The notes beneath the pieces were generated by a model that saw nothing but the letters and a program-made list of their open reading frames with translations, did not search any database and was not told the origin of the DNA. Of a stretch of 47,601 nt of DNA, positions 8,901 to 18,164 are shown piece after piece (within the stretch, counting starts at the first letter, position 1; each line of letters starts with the position of its first letter). The position numbers and the translations under genes were made by a program. The stretch covers positions 1-47,601 of the forward strand of contig CAJFLB010000023.1 in the NCBI GenBank assembly GCA_904387305.1. The letters run 5' to 3'. Origin of the DNA: an uncultured Clostridia bacterium (GTDB lineage: Bacteria > Bacillota > Clostridia > TANB77 > CAG-508).

Positions 8901-8984
8901 TATTTTAATAATATAAATAAAATTTGTTTTTTATATTTTTAATGAATTTTGAAGAAATAAATGTTATAATGCTTATATAACATT

Positions 8985-9013
8985 AAATTGTGCAGACGGC
9001 GTCTGCACAATTT
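8985..9013. repeat. Perfect 14-bp inverted repeat upstream of the DUF1016 gene
   Basis: Arms 8985-8998 and 9000-9013 are perfectly complementary around one central G. In frame +1 from 8990 it would encode VQTASAQF, nearly the same as VQIASAQI encoded inside the downstream gene at 9366-9389, where the DNA is also palindromic (GTGCAGAT AGC ATCTGCAC). Confidence 0.8.
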
Positions 9014-9077
9014 GGAAAATATAAACAACTGAATGTGTAAAAAACACAAAAAATCAAAAAATGAAAAGAGTGATTAT

Positions 9078-10100
9078 ATGGAAGAAAATAAAATGTTAGA
9101 AAAAGATTTTAAACAAATTGTAGAAAGCATAAAAAGTGAAATTTACAAAACACAAACATTAATAATGAGCGATGCGAATAAAAGGCTAATAGATTTATAT
9201 TATTATGTGGGAAAATTAGTATATGAAAAATCTTCTTGGGGTAATAAATTTATAGAAAATTTAAGTATTGCAATGAAAGTTGAATTTCCAAACATAAAGG
9301 GTTTTTCAGTAAGAAATATAAAAAATATGAAAAAGTTTTATAAGGAATTAACTACAGATGAAAAAGTGCAGATAGCATCTGCACAAATTCCATGGTCGCA
9401 CAATATGCTTATTTTAGATAAAATAAAAGATACAGATGAAAGATTATGGTATATGGAAAAATGTGTGGAAAATGGATGGTCTGTTGATGTTTTGGCAGTT
9501 CAAATTGATACAAAATTGTATGAAAGACAAGGAAAGCAAATTAAGGATAATAACTTCAAAGAGAAATTGATTCCTCCGTTAAGTGATTTAGCAAATAATA
9601 TGCAAAAAGACCCATATATATTTAATTTACCATTATTAAAAGAAAAATATATGGAAACGGAACTTGAAGACGCTTTAGTTGAAAGAATTAAAGATACTTT
9701 GATTGAACTAGGGAAAGGATTTAGTTTTGTAGGAAATCAATATAAAATAACAATAGATAATACAGACTATTTTATAGATATGTTATTTTATCATTTAAAG
9801 TTAAGATGTTATGTAGTAATTGAATTGAAAATAGGAGAATTTAAACCAGAGTATGCAGGAAAAATGAACTTTTATATAAATGCTGTAAATAACATATTAA
9901 AAACAGATAAAGATAATGACACAATAGGATTAATACTATGCAAAGGAAAGAATAGATTAACAGTTGAATATTCATTAAATAGTGTCGAAAATCCAATAGG
10001 TGTATCTTCTTTTGAAATATTACCAAAAGAAATAATAGAAGCATTGCCAACAGAGGAAGATTTGAATTTACACATTGATATAAACGAAGAAGATAGCTAA
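9078..10100 (+). CDS. DUF1016 / YhcG-family PD-(D/E)XK nuclease-like protein
   Basis: ATG at 9078 is preferred (weak AGAGTGA site upstream) over the in-frame ATG at 9033, which has no ribosome site and adds a lysine-rich stretch not typical of the family. The 340-residue product has the DUF1016 N-terminal helical/DNA-binding region, with the hallmark SAQIPWSHN segment, and a C-terminal PD-(D/E)XK fold with DYFIDMLFYHLKLRCYVVIELK, giving the Asp...Glu-X-Lys metal site. Family members are found in accessory regions and near mobile or defence genes; biochemical function is poorly known. Here it stands alone after a terminator and a palindrome, suggesting horizontal arrival. Confidence 0.85.
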   Translation: MEENKMLEKDFKQIVESIKSEIYKTQTLIMSDANKRLIDLYYYVGKLVYEKSSWGNKFIENLSIAMKVEFPNIKGFSVRNIKNMKKFYKELTTDEKVQIASAQIPWSHNMLILDKIKDTDERLWYMEKCVENGWSVDVLAVQIDTKLYERQGKQIKDNNFKEKLIPPLSDLANNMQKDPYIFNLPLLKEKYMETELEDALVERIKDTLIELGKGFSFVGNQYKITIDNTDYFIDMLFYHLKLRCYVVIELKIGEFKPEYAGKMNFYINAVNNILKTDKDNDTIGLILCKGKNRLTVEYSLNSVENPIGVSSFEILPKEIIEALPTEEDLNLHIDINEEDS

Positions 10101-10202
10101 TGATATGAAATTCTAATAAGGGAGTTTATATTTAATATAATAGAAACTAGAGGGATAAAATTAGGAGAAAATATAAATTTAAAATAAAAGAAAGGGATTT
10201 GA

Positions 10203-11264
10203 ATGAAAGATATATGGCAAAAAGATAAAATAAAGGACATAGAATTAAAAAATAGAATTGTACGTTCTGCAACAAATGAACATTTGGGAACAATTGATGG
10301 TTGTATAACGGATGATTATATAAAAGTCTATCATGATTTGGCAAAGAGTGGAGTAGGATTAATAATTACTTCACATATGGCGATTGATAAAAATCAAAGA
10401 GCTGATGTCACTCATATTTGTGTGAATGATAGTAGAAATAAAGAAAAACTAAAGTTATTAACTAATACAGTGCATGATTATGGGTCAAAAATAATTGCTC
10501 AAATTTCTTATCCAGGTCATCATGGAAGTAAAATAGAAGGTCAAGTCGCTAAAACACCAAGTGAAACAGATAATACGAAGGCTCTTTCAATAGAGGAGAT
10601 TAAAGAATGTGTTAGAAGTTATGTGAAAACAATTGAACTCCTACAAAGAGTTGGATTTGATGGAGTTCAATTACACATGGCTCATGGATACTTACTGAGT
10701 GAATTTTTAGATCCATTTTATAATAAACGTACAGATAATTATGGTGGAACTGCAAATAACCGTTATCGAATTATTCATGAAATATTAACAGAAGCAACTA
10801 ATAGTATAAAATCAAACTTTGCTATTATTGCTAAAATTGATACCATATCAAAAAATGAAGATCGTGATTTTATTAATCAACAGATTGAAGTATGTAAATG
10901 GTTAGAAATGGATGGAATAGATGCTATTGAAATCAGTGGGAATAATTTTAAAAAGTTAAATCAGCCAACACCATATTTTTTAGAAAATGCATTAAAGATA
11001 AGAAATAAAGTGAATGTCCCAATAATTTTAGTTGGAGGTTTTAGAAATGTAAATCAGATGAATAATGCTTTAGAAAAAGGGATTGATTTTATTTCTATGA
11101 GCCGTCCTTTTATAGCAGATGAAAATTTTGTTCAAAAATTAAAAAATGATGAAGAAAGCATATGTGTTAATTGTAATGAATGTTTTGAAATCTTTAAAAC
11201 ACAGCATAAACGTTGTGCTTTAAGAAAGGATATAATTCATCAATTAGAAATTAATTTCCCTTAA
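10203..11264 (+). CDS. Old-yellow-enzyme-like NADH:flavin oxidoreductase
   Basis: The 353-residue protein starts at ATG 10203 with AAAGGG upstream. It is a TIM-barrel flavoprotein of the OYE family: LKNRIVRSATNEHLG at the N-terminus, GFDGVQLHMAHGYLLSEFLD (FMN and substrate site) in the middle, and ISMSRPFIADE near the C-terminus. The last 30 residues contain CVNCNEC followed by a fourth Cys 12 residues on, the pattern that binds a 4Fe-4S cluster in the 2,4-dienoyl-CoA/trimethylamine-dehydrogenase branch. The large C-terminal FAD/NAD domain of that branch is absent, so electrons must come from a separate partner. Substrate not predictable. Monocistronic. Confidence 0.88.
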   Translation: MKDIWQKDKIKDIELKNRIVRSATNEHLGTIDGCITDDYIKVYHDLAKSGVGLIITSHMAIDKNQRADVTHICVNDSRNKEKLKLLTNTVHDYGSKIIAQISYPGHHGSKIEGQVAKTPSETDNTKALSIEEIKECVRSYVKTIELLQRVGFDGVQLHMAHGYLLSEFLDPFYNKRTDNYGGTANNRYRIIHEILTEATNSIKSNFAIIAKIDTISKNEDRDFINQQIEVCKWLEMDGIDAIEISGNNFKKLNQPTPYFLENALKIRNKVNVPIILVGGFRNVNQMNNALEKGIDFISMSRPFIADENFVQKLKNDEESICVNCNECFEIFKTQHKRCALRKDIIHQLEINFP

Positions 11265-11291
11265 CAAAACTAATTATTAAAGGAAAGAAAA

Positions 11292-11390
11292 ATGAATATA
11301 GGAATAGATGTAGATAATACTATAACAGATACACTGCTAGTATTAAAGAAATATTGTAAATAATATAATGATAAAGTCATAAAAAGATAA
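11292..11390 (+). pseudogene. Decayed N-terminus of a HAD-type 5'(3')-nucleotidase
   Basis: ATG at 11292 with AGGAAAG upstream encodes MNIGIDVDNTITDTLLVLKK, the motif I of HAD phosphatases of the NT5C kind (DxDxT variant). After 23 residues the frame hits TAA (11361-11363), then continues in the same frame as YNDKVIKR before another TAA (11388-11390). Both stops look like AAA or similar codons mutated to TAA. The rest of the gene is gone, replaced by a terminator. A relic, not a functional gene. Confidence 0.7.
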
Positions 11391-11393
11391 GAA

Positions 11394-11427
11394 ATATGAT
11401 GTGTAAAAGTGGGCACATCATATTTTT
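11394..11427 (+). terminator. Rho-independent terminator
   Basis: ATATGATGTG (11394-11403) pairs perfectly with CACATCATAT (11414-11423), followed by TTTT. It marks the end of the OYE/relic region. Confidence 0.75.
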
Positions 11428-11565
11428 ATGTAACCAATATAGACTTTTTCCTAAATTTATGATAATATATTTGTAAATTTTGTAAACAATAAAAGGAAAA
11501 AAGAAGTATGCAAAATGAAAATAAAATTTAAATTGTATGTATTAGAAATAAGGGAGATGAAGATT

Positions 11566-13140
11566 TTGAGCGAAAAATTTTACGTAACAACACCAATTTA
11601 TTATCCAAGCGGAAAATTTCATATAGGAACAGCCTATACAACTGTTTTAGCAGATACTATGAAAAGATATCATCAATTAAAAGGTGAAGACACATATATG
11701 CTTACAGGAACAGATGAGCATGGTCAAAAAATTCAAGGAATAGCAGAAAAAAATGGTAAAGAACCAAAAGAATATGTAGATGAAATGGCTGAACAAGCAA
11801 AAGAATTATGGGCAAAAATGGGAGTACAATTTGATGATTTTATTCAAACAACAGAAGAAAGACATACAAAAATTGTTCAAAAAATATTTGATAAATTTAT
11901 GGAACAAGGAGATATCTATAAAGGAGAATATGAAGGTTGGTATTGTGTGCCATGTGAAACCTATTTTACAGAAACCCAATTAGTAGATGGAAAATGTCCA
12001 GACTGTGGTAGAGAAGTAAAATTAATGAAAGAAGAATCCTATTTCTTTAATATGAAGAAATATGTAGATAGATTAATAAAATATTATGATGAACATCCTG
12101 ATTTTATTAAACCAGCATTTCGAAAAAATGAAATGATAAATAACTTTATAAAACCAGGATTAGAAGATTTATGTGTTACAAGAACCAGTTTTGATTGGGG
12201 AATCAAAGTATTAAAAGACCCAAAACATGTCATTTATGTATGGGTAGATGCCTTAACCAACTATTTAACAGCATTAGGATATCTGTCAGATGATGATACA
12301 TTATTCCAAAAATACTGGCCAGCAGATTTACAAATTGTAGGAAAAGATATTGCTAGATTCCATTTGATTTATTGGCCAATATTCTTAATGGCGTTAGACT
12401 TACCATTACCAAAGACCATTATGGTACACAACTGGATTATGATGAAAGATGGAAAAATGTCTAAATCAAAAGGAAATGTAATTTATCCAGAAACCTTAAT
12501 TGATAGATATGGTTTAGACCCAACCAGATATTTCTTATTACGTGAAATGCCAGTAAATCAAGACGGAATCTTTTCACCAGAAGCATTTGTGGAAAGATAT
12601 AACTTTGATTTATGTAATGACTTAAGTAATTTAGTAAATAGAACGATATCAATGGTAAATAAATATTTTGAAGGACATGTTCCAGAATATAATGGAACTC
12701 CAAACGCAGTGGATAAAGAATTAGAAGATTATGCTACAGAAAAAATCAAAAAGTTTGAGGAAAAATTAAATGAATATGAAATTGCAAATGCTTTACAAGA
12801 AATATGGGATTTAATTGCAAGAACAAATAAATATATTGATGAAACAATGCCTTGGACATTAGCAAAAGAAGAAAAAACAGAAGAATTAAAATCAGCAATG
12901 TATCATTTAATTGAAAACTTAAGAAAAATTGCGATTTTAATAAAACCATTTATGACAGATACAGCCAATAATATTTTAAGACAGATTGGTATAACAGAGG
13001 TTGATAGTATTAGATGGGAGGACATCTATGCATATGATACTTTAAAAGACATGAAAGTAATCGAAAAAGGAGAACCTATTTTTATGAGATTAAAAGTAGA
13101 AGAAGAAGTAGAATACTTAAAATCTGTGATGAAAAAATAA
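11566..13140 (+). CDS. metG: Methionyl-tRNA synthetase
   Basis: The start is taken as TTG at 11566 (product [16 protein letters not shown]): GGGAG at 11552-11556 lies 9 bases upstream and homologues begin at this point; the longer in-frame ATG at 11515 adds 17 unlikely residues. The 524-residue class I synthetase charges tRNA-Met with methionine in the cytoplasm. It has the HIGH-type box (FHIGTAYTT), a four-cysteine zinc knuckle (CVPC...CPDC) and the KMSKS loop (GKMSKSKGN). It stops after the anticodon-binding helices, so it lacks the C-terminal tRNA-binding/dimerisation domain of longer MetG forms such as B. subtilis. No T-box is visible upstream. Confidence 0.95.
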   Translation: MSEKFYVTTPIYYPSGKFHIGTAYTTVLADTMKRYHQLKGEDTYMLTGTDEHGQKIQGIAEKNGKEPKEYVDEMAEQAKELWAKMGVQFDDFIQTTEERHTKIVQKIFDKFMEQGDIYKGEYEGWYCVPCETYFTETQLVDGKCPDCGREVKLMKEESYFFNMKKYVDRLIKYYDEHPDFIKPAFRKNEMINNFIKPGLEDLCVTRTSFDWGIKVLKDPKHVIYVWVDALTNYLTALGYLSDDDTLFQKYWPADLQIVGKDIARFHLIYWPIFLMALDLPLPKTIMVHNWIMMKDGKMSKSKGNVIYPETLIDRYGLDPTRYFLLREMPVNQDGIFSPEAFVERYNFDLCNDLSNLVNRTISMVNKYFEGHVPEYNGTPNAVDKELEDYATEKIKKFEEKLNEYEIANALQEIWDLIARTNKYIDETMPWTLAKEEKTEELKSAMYHLIENLRKIAILIKPFMTDTANNILRQIGITEVDSIRWEDIYAYDTLKDMKVIEKGEPIFMRLKVEEEVEYLKSVMKK

Positions 13141-14192
13141 TGTCCTTTTGGGGACGTTTCTGTTTGGGACATTTTGAGGGATTTTGGGGACGGACTCATT
13201 TTTCCCTTTTTTTAATATTCTTGAAACTAAAGAAAAAGATGAGTTTTTATACTCATCCTTTTCTTTAAAGTTTTTAATGAGTGCCATTAATTAATCCGTC
13301 CAAAATTCTTGCTTAATACGATAAAATAACTTTTTTGCTTCTCGAATGTCAGAAATAATTGTCTTAGCTGTTTTTTGATCTGTTACCTTCTCATCTTTAC
13401 AATTTACAATAACCCCATCTTTAATCTTGTAACCGCCGTCATCAATAAAATGACACTTTAACCATTCTGTCGAACCATCTTTATGACATATAACAAAGAT
13501 TATATTTACTCATTTCTTCAAAAAGATAAGAATAATCACTAATTACTTTCCAAACTGGGAGATTGTGCTTTATAGAAAAATTTAAATGCATTTTACCATC
13601 AACAATAATTGTATAAACATATACAGAATCCTTGCTCTGCTGACGGTGAAACGAAATATCGCTGATACCATTTTTAAAACAATCATATTGTTCAGTGGCA
13701 AACTTCAGAATACGTAATTTTATGTTAAATTCATAATACTGCCAATGATCCTCAAAAATAAGAATCAATGCATCTAAAGTTTTTTCTAGCTCAAAAATGA
13801 GATAATACTCTTCTCCATTTTTGGTTTGTATATTATACTATATTTTTATCCTAAATTTCAATAATATATTATTTTTATAAAATAAAGTTGGATTTTTTCA
13901 TTTTTTCTCTTATTGTTTTTGCAAACACATAAATTCTCTTTAAAGTTATATTCATTTCTTATAAATGCCTCGGTTTAATACGTACTTTATCATATTTGAC
14001 ATATTATTGAAATGAATACATTACTTGATTGAGCCAAAGAGGCTTATTTTTTTCTTTTAGAATTTCTGTGAAAAATTTAGCTTATACAAAATCGTGTAAT
14101 GATTTTATATTTCTCAACTAAAAAAAGGGAAAAATGAGTCCGTCCCCCAAATCCCTCAAAATGTCCCAAACAGAAACGTTCCCAAAAGGACA
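13141..14192. mobile_element. 1.05-kb element with 73-bp inverted ends, carrying a broken gene
   Basis: The left end (13141-13213) and right end (14120-14192) are inverted copies with only a few mismatches and are G-rich (GGGGACGGACTC, TTTGGGACATTTTG) in an otherwise AT-rich setting. The left end starts directly after the metG stop codon. Between them lies a frameshifted minus-strand gene and AT-rich filler. The inner 38 bases of each end reappear as the arms of a hairpin at 44741-44845. No transposase gene and no clear target duplication are visible, so it would be a non-autonomous element. Confidence 0.7.
13291..13768 (-). pseudogene. Frameshifted gene inside the inverted-repeat element, unknown function
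   Basis: On the minus strand a frame beginning near 13768 (TTG) encodes about 90 residues (EDHWQYYEFNIKLRILKFAT, later HLNFSIKHNLPVWKVISDYS). Near 13500 coding-like sequence shifts to another frame and continues as FVICHKDGSTEWLKCHFIDD... to KLFYRIKQEFWTD, ending at TAA 13291-13293. Open sequence also continues upstream of 13768 (NGEEYYLIFELEKTLDALIL) but with no usable start before a stop. A single-base indel near 13500 explains the two halves. Intact, it would be about 170 residues. I do not recognise the family. Confidence 0.6.
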
Positions 14193-14291
14193 AATTTTTT
14201 TTTATATCTATATGAATTTTTAATAAAATAGTATATAATATAAAAGGAAAAAAAGAAAAAATACTAAATAAATTTAATAGGAAATAAAAAA

Positions 14292-15188
14292 ATGAAAGAA
14301 GAAAAGAATATGTCTTTAGTGCCTGCAAAGTTTAGATTTACTACAAAAGAAAAATGGCTAATGATAGTTATAATAGTATTAATGATTGTGGGAATTATTG
14401 TAACCTGGATAAATTGTATTGAAAATATGAAAGTCAATGCAGAATACAAACTAGCCTACCAACAATACCAAGAAGCACTTATTAAAGAACAAGAAGAACT
14501 AGAGAGAAAAAGACAAGAAAAATTACCAAAACTAACAGAGAGTGGAATAGAAAATATAAATCATATATATAGTTCTGACACCAAACGTGCTTTTTTAACA
14601 TTTGATGATGGACCATCTAGTAATACTAATCAAATATTAGATATATTAAGCGAGAGAGGAATTAAAGCGACCTTTTTTGTATTAGGTTCAAATGTTGAAA
14701 AAAATCCAGAACTGGTAAAAAGAATGTATGATGAAGGACATTTTATTGCAAACCATGGATATTCACATGTATATGAGACCATATATCAGTCACCACAAGC
14801 AGTATTAGATGAATACAATAAATGTAATCAAGTAGTAAGAGATGCTATCGGAGAACAAGAATACAATTCACATTTGTTCCGATTCCCAGGAGGATTGGTA
14901 GGTGGAAAATATGCTGATATAAAAAATCAAGCAAATGACTTACTTTTACAAAATGATATTGTACATGTTGACTGGAATGCATTAAATGGAGATTCTGAAA
15001 CAATCAGTCCTACCATTGAATATGAAATTCAGAGAATACAAGAAACAGTAGGAAATAAACAAAGTGTAGTAATCTTAATGCATGATGCACAAGCTAAAAA
15101 GGTGACAGTAGAAGCTTTGCCTACTATCATTGACTATTTAAAAGAGCAAGGATATGAATTTAAAAATTTTTATGAAATTATAAAGTAA
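14292..15188 (+). CDS. Membrane-anchored polysaccharide (peptidoglycan/chitin-type) deacetylase
   Basis: ATG at 14292 follows AGGAAA. The 298-residue protein has an N-terminal membrane helix at about residues 20-42, a charged coiled linker and a NodB-homology (CE4) deacetylase domain from about residue 95. Motifs: TFDDGPS with Asp105/Asp106, the zinc histidines H155-x3-H159, RFPGG, a DWNA motif and LMHD near the end. It removes acetyl groups from cell-wall GlcNAc or MurNAc on the outer side of the membrane; exact substrate unknown. It lies just inside the right end of the repeat element, and the next gene follows closely, likely co-transcribed. Confidence 0.92.
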   Translation: MKEEKNMSLVPAKFRFTTKEKWLMIVIIVLMIVGIIVTWINCIENMKVNAEYKLAYQQYQEALIKEQEELERKRQEKLPKLTESGIENINHIYSSDTKRAFLTFDDGPSSNTNQILDILSERGIKATFFVLGSNVEKNPELVKRMYDEGHFIANHGYSHVYETIYQSPQAVLDEYNKCNQVVRDAIGEQEYNSHLFRFPGGLVGGKYADIKNQANDLLLQNDIVHVDWNALNGDSETISPTIEYEIQRIQETVGNKQSVVILMHDAQAKKVTVEALPTIIDYLKEQGYEFKNFYEIIK

Positions 15189-15270
15189 GTATCCTTAACC
15201 TATGTATTATAAGAAAAAATACGAAAAAAAAGATAAAATCAATCAATACAAAGCAGAGAGGAGAATGGTT

Positions 15271-17658
15271 TTGCCAAGGAAAGCAGGAGAAAAAATAGAT
15301 GAAATTAAAGAAAAAATGAAATATTTAGGTTTAAATTTAGAAGATGCAAAAAATCAATTTGAGAATTATGAACCTTTAAAATTTAGAATTCCTAAAACCT
15401 ATGATGAAAAACAATATAGACAATATCGCTATATACCAATTAAAGATATACAAATTTTATTAACCCCAACTAACCGATTAGATGATATACAAGAAAAATA
15501 TAAAAAAGCAAGTCCAATATCACAATATTTAGATACAGAAGACGAAAGAAACTTTATAAAGCATACCACTTTTTTACGTATGTTAAAAGAATTAAAAGTA
15601 GAAGAAATAGAAAAAATAGAAGAAGAGCAAACAAAGTTAAATAAAAAAATTCCTTTTAAAGTAAAGTTTGAAGGAAATTACTTATGGCAAATTTATTATG
15701 CAGAAGAGACAGATCAATATTTTATGTTGGTTCCAACAGAAGATACAGATTACTCAACATTTTTCTTTTTATTAAAAAAACAATTAGAAAAAAAGAAAAC
15801 AGGAAAAATTTTTGTACCCATTCGAAATGTTACTTATAGTAATACGTATTATAAAAGAGCAGAATTTGAGGATTTAGAAAATTATTTATGGCTATTTACA
15901 AAAGATTGGCCACTGATTTATGAAGTATATGATAAAAGCGAAAAATTATCGATTCATATTGTAGGAGAAACAGAAGTATATGGAAAAATTAGAAGTCCAT
16001 ATAAAATTAAAATTAGTAGTTTAATAGAAGCAACTCAATTTTATAAATTATTAAAAGCAATGTTTATTTTACAAACAGAATTGCCACATTATTTTGAATT
16101 TACAACAAATATTACCAAAGGTGGAGAATTAGAATTCTATAATAATGATTATAAAATTGAATATGAGAATATTGCAGAATGGATAAATGATGAGTATAGA
16201 GTAGGAATAGAAAAACAAGAATTAATTGGTGAATTATTAGAAGAAAACAAAAAGAAGTTAGATAATTTAAAAGTGATTGCAGCTTCACAAGAAATAGAAT
16301 ATTTAGCAAAAGAAAAACAAATATCTACTTTTCTAGAATGTAAAAAAACCTTTTTTGGTAAATTTAAATATTACTTTAAATATAGTAAAAAGAACAAGAA
16401 AAATACAATAAAGGAAAATATGATAGAAGAAAAAGAAGAAATAAATAATATAACTGAAAATAAAGACCAACAAGAAAAAACAAAAAAGAAAAATTTTGCA
16501 ACCAAAAAAGAAAATTATACAATTGAAGAATTAATAGAGTTATATAAAGCATATGAATTAGATGAAACAGAATTAAAAAATATATTAATGGATGTCAATG
16601 CTTTAAAATTAAAAAATAAAAATATGCAAAAGAAAATAGAAAATGCAGCAAATTTTATACAAGAAATTGATAATCATAAAAGAAGTATATTTGAATTCTG
16701 GAAATACAGTAATAAAGATGAGGTGGCTTCATTAGCTGAAGGGGAAGAGGAAGAAGTCAATATTATAAAAAAAGTAACAAAGGTATTTGACTATCATCAG
16801 GATTTAGAAGAATTTGGAAAAACAATGGATCAAGTAGAAAGAAAAGCTTTATCTAAAAGTGAAACAGATAGTGTCTATTTAACAACCACTAATATATTAC
16901 CATTATTAAATAAAGTAAAAAATAATGAAGTGTTACCAAAAGAAATTGAAAGTAACTTGAAGGAATTAAAAAAAGAAGCACAAGAAGAAAATGTATTACA
17001 TGAAATAGAAGAATTTGATATATTTGGTGGAATGTCACAGGATGCTACAAAAGTTTCAAAAATAGCTAATAAAAACCATAGAGAAATTGCAAAAGATAAG
17101 CTTAATATTCTAGAAATTAATAAAAATACAAAGCAGATAGGATATAAATTGGCATTAGAAACAGTTGTGGATAATATAAAAAAGGCAATAGATAAAGTTG
17201 CCATTATTGATGATTTACCAGTATATAAAATATTAGATAAAGAAAAGATAGACGCTAAAAATATTAACATTTTTAATATGAATCCTGAAAATGAAATTAA
17301 TGAAAATATTAAAGAAAATACAACCAAATTCAATTTGTATAAGGTGAACATAAAAAGAGGAATGAATGGAATTAGTTATACCAATATCATTTTTTATGAT
17401 AATCAAAATAAAACATTACCAATTGGACAAGATATATCAAGTAAAATATTGATAGATTTATCAAATGTAGATTTGAAATTAATCAATAGAACATCTTTTA
17501 AAATGGCAGAAATAGAAGATGAAAAAGATGATTTTTCAAAAGTAAATGTAAAAACTTTTCATGTTTTTGAATATGATGTTATTTTGAGAGAAGAAGATAA
17601 GAAACCAGAAATAGAAGATGAAAACCAAGAAACTGCCAGCAAAGATGAAAAAGAATAA
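15271..17658 (+). CDS. Large lysine/glutamate-rich cytoplasmic protein, unknown function
   Basis: TTG at 15271 is preferred because GAGGAG at 15258-15263 lies 7 bases upstream; an in-frame ATG at 15202 has no ribosome site. The product is about 795 residues without signal peptide or membrane helices. Residues 1-330 (from the TTG) look globular (YRYIPIKDIQILLTPTNRL, then a beta-rich segment with repeated YF/YL patterns). Residues about 380-500 are charged and coiled-coil-like. The last 300 residues mix helices with a beta-rich end and a Glu/Asp-rich tail. I do not recognise the family. It sits 82 bases after the deacetylase and is followed by a terminator, so the two probably share a transcript. 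Confidence 0.75.
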   Translation: MPRKAGEKIDEIKEKMKYLGLNLEDAKNQFENYEPLKFRIPKTYDEKQYRQYRYIPIKDIQILLTPTNRLDDIQEKYKKASPISQYLDTEDERNFIKHTTFLRMLKELKVEEIEKIEEEQTKLNKKIPFKVKFEGNYLWQIYYAEETDQYFMLVPTEDTDYSTFFFLLKKQLEKKKTGKIFVPIRNVTYSNTYYKRAEFEDLENYLWLFTKDWPLIYEVYDKSEKLSIHIVGETEVYGKIRSPYKIKISSLIEATQFYKLLKAMFILQTELPHYFEFTTNITKGGELEFYNNDYKIEYENIAEWINDEYRVGIEKQELIGELLEENKKKLDNLKVIAASQEIEYLAKEKQISTFLECKKTFFGKFKYYFKYSKKNKKNTIKENMIEEKEEINNITENKDQQEKTKKKNFATKKENYTIEELIELYKAYELDETELKNILMDVNALKLKNKNMQKKIENAANFIQEIDNHKRSIFEFWKYSNKDEVASLAEGEEEEVNIIKKVTKVFDYHQDLEEFGKTMDQVERKALSKSETDSVYLTTTNILPLLNKVKNNEVLPKEIESNLKELKKEAQEENVLHEIEEFDIFGGMSQDATKVSKIANKNHREIAKDKLNILEINKNTKQIGYKLALETVVDNIKKAIDKVAIIDDLPVYKILDKEKIDAKNINIFNMNPENEINENIKENTTKFNLYKVNIKRGMNGISYTNIIFYDNQNKTLPIGQDISSKILIDLSNVDLKLINRTSFKMAEIEDEKDDFSKVNVKTFHVFEYDVILREEDKKPEIEDENQETASKDEKE

Positions 17659-17689
17659 TAATAAACATTATGATTAAATGTTAATCGGT

Positions 17690-17728
17690 GAGGTGAAAAA
17701 CTTTCAAAGTTTTCCACCTCATTTTTTT
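17690..17728 (+). terminator. Strong Rho-independent terminator
   Basis: GAGGTGAAAAACTTT pairs with AGTTTTCCACCTC around a short loop, followed by seven T residues (17722-17728). It ends the deacetylase/unknown-gene transcript. Confidence 0.85.
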
Positions 17729-17731
17729 ATT

Positions 17732-17912
17732 GAATAGGAAAAATCGAGTTTTTCCCATTCAACAAAAAAACAAAGTTGCACAGAAAAATTGCATAGCAAT
17801 TTTTCGCGTCGACAAATCTTTACGCTTCTTCGAGAACTTAAATATATATAGTTAAATTAGAAATAGTTAAATTAGAAAAGTAGAGAAAAGTTCTCGCGAA
17901 GCGAGATTTGTC
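17732..17912. repeat. Three-hairpin repeat element, copy 1
   Basis: Hairpin A: GAATAGGAAAAA (17732-17743) with TTTTTCCCATTC (17749-17760). Then TTGCACA (17776-17782), hairpin B: GAAAAATTG (17783-17791) with CAATTTTTC (17797-17805), linker GCGTC, and a long imperfect hairpin C: GACAAATC (17811-17818) with GATTTGTC (17905-17912), continued inwards by CGAGAACTT with AAGTTCTCG. The loop of C holds a 15-base tandem repeat. The same order of parts occurs at 19035-19194 and 34633-34772. Confidence 0.7.
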
Positions 17913-17958
17913 CTTGTATAGGAAACAATATGAAACTTTAAGTTAATTAGGCTCAAAG

Positions 17959-18050
17959 TGAAAATAAATATTAAAATTTTATTTTCAAAAGAAAATCGAG
18001 TTTCTTATTCAATAAAAATAACGTTGCACATAAAAATATAGTAATAAATC
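17959..18050. repeat. 28-base hairpin repeat plus degenerate partial copy of the three-hairpin element
   Basis: Positions 17959-17986 are identical to 20459-20486, a GAAAATAAA...TTTATTTTC hairpin. It is followed by AAGAAA-ATCGAG-TTTCTT (hairpin A-like) and GTTGCACATAAAAATATAG, which aligns with the start of copy 1 at 17776. The remaining 18051-18164 is AT-rich leader of spoIIIAA; I see no clear promoter consensus. Confidence 0.6.
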
Positions 18051-18164
18051 TACTGTAATAGAATATATATAATAGTATAAAGATTATAAAAAAAACCTGT
18101 AAAGAAATATGTATAAAATTGAAAAAAGATATTTCTAATCAAATTTGGAGGAGAAAAAGAAAAA

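Noticed and set aside
18051..18164. Sigma-E promoter for spoIIIAA
   Set aside because: I expected one from knowledge of the operon but could not find a convincing match to the -35 and -10 consensus.
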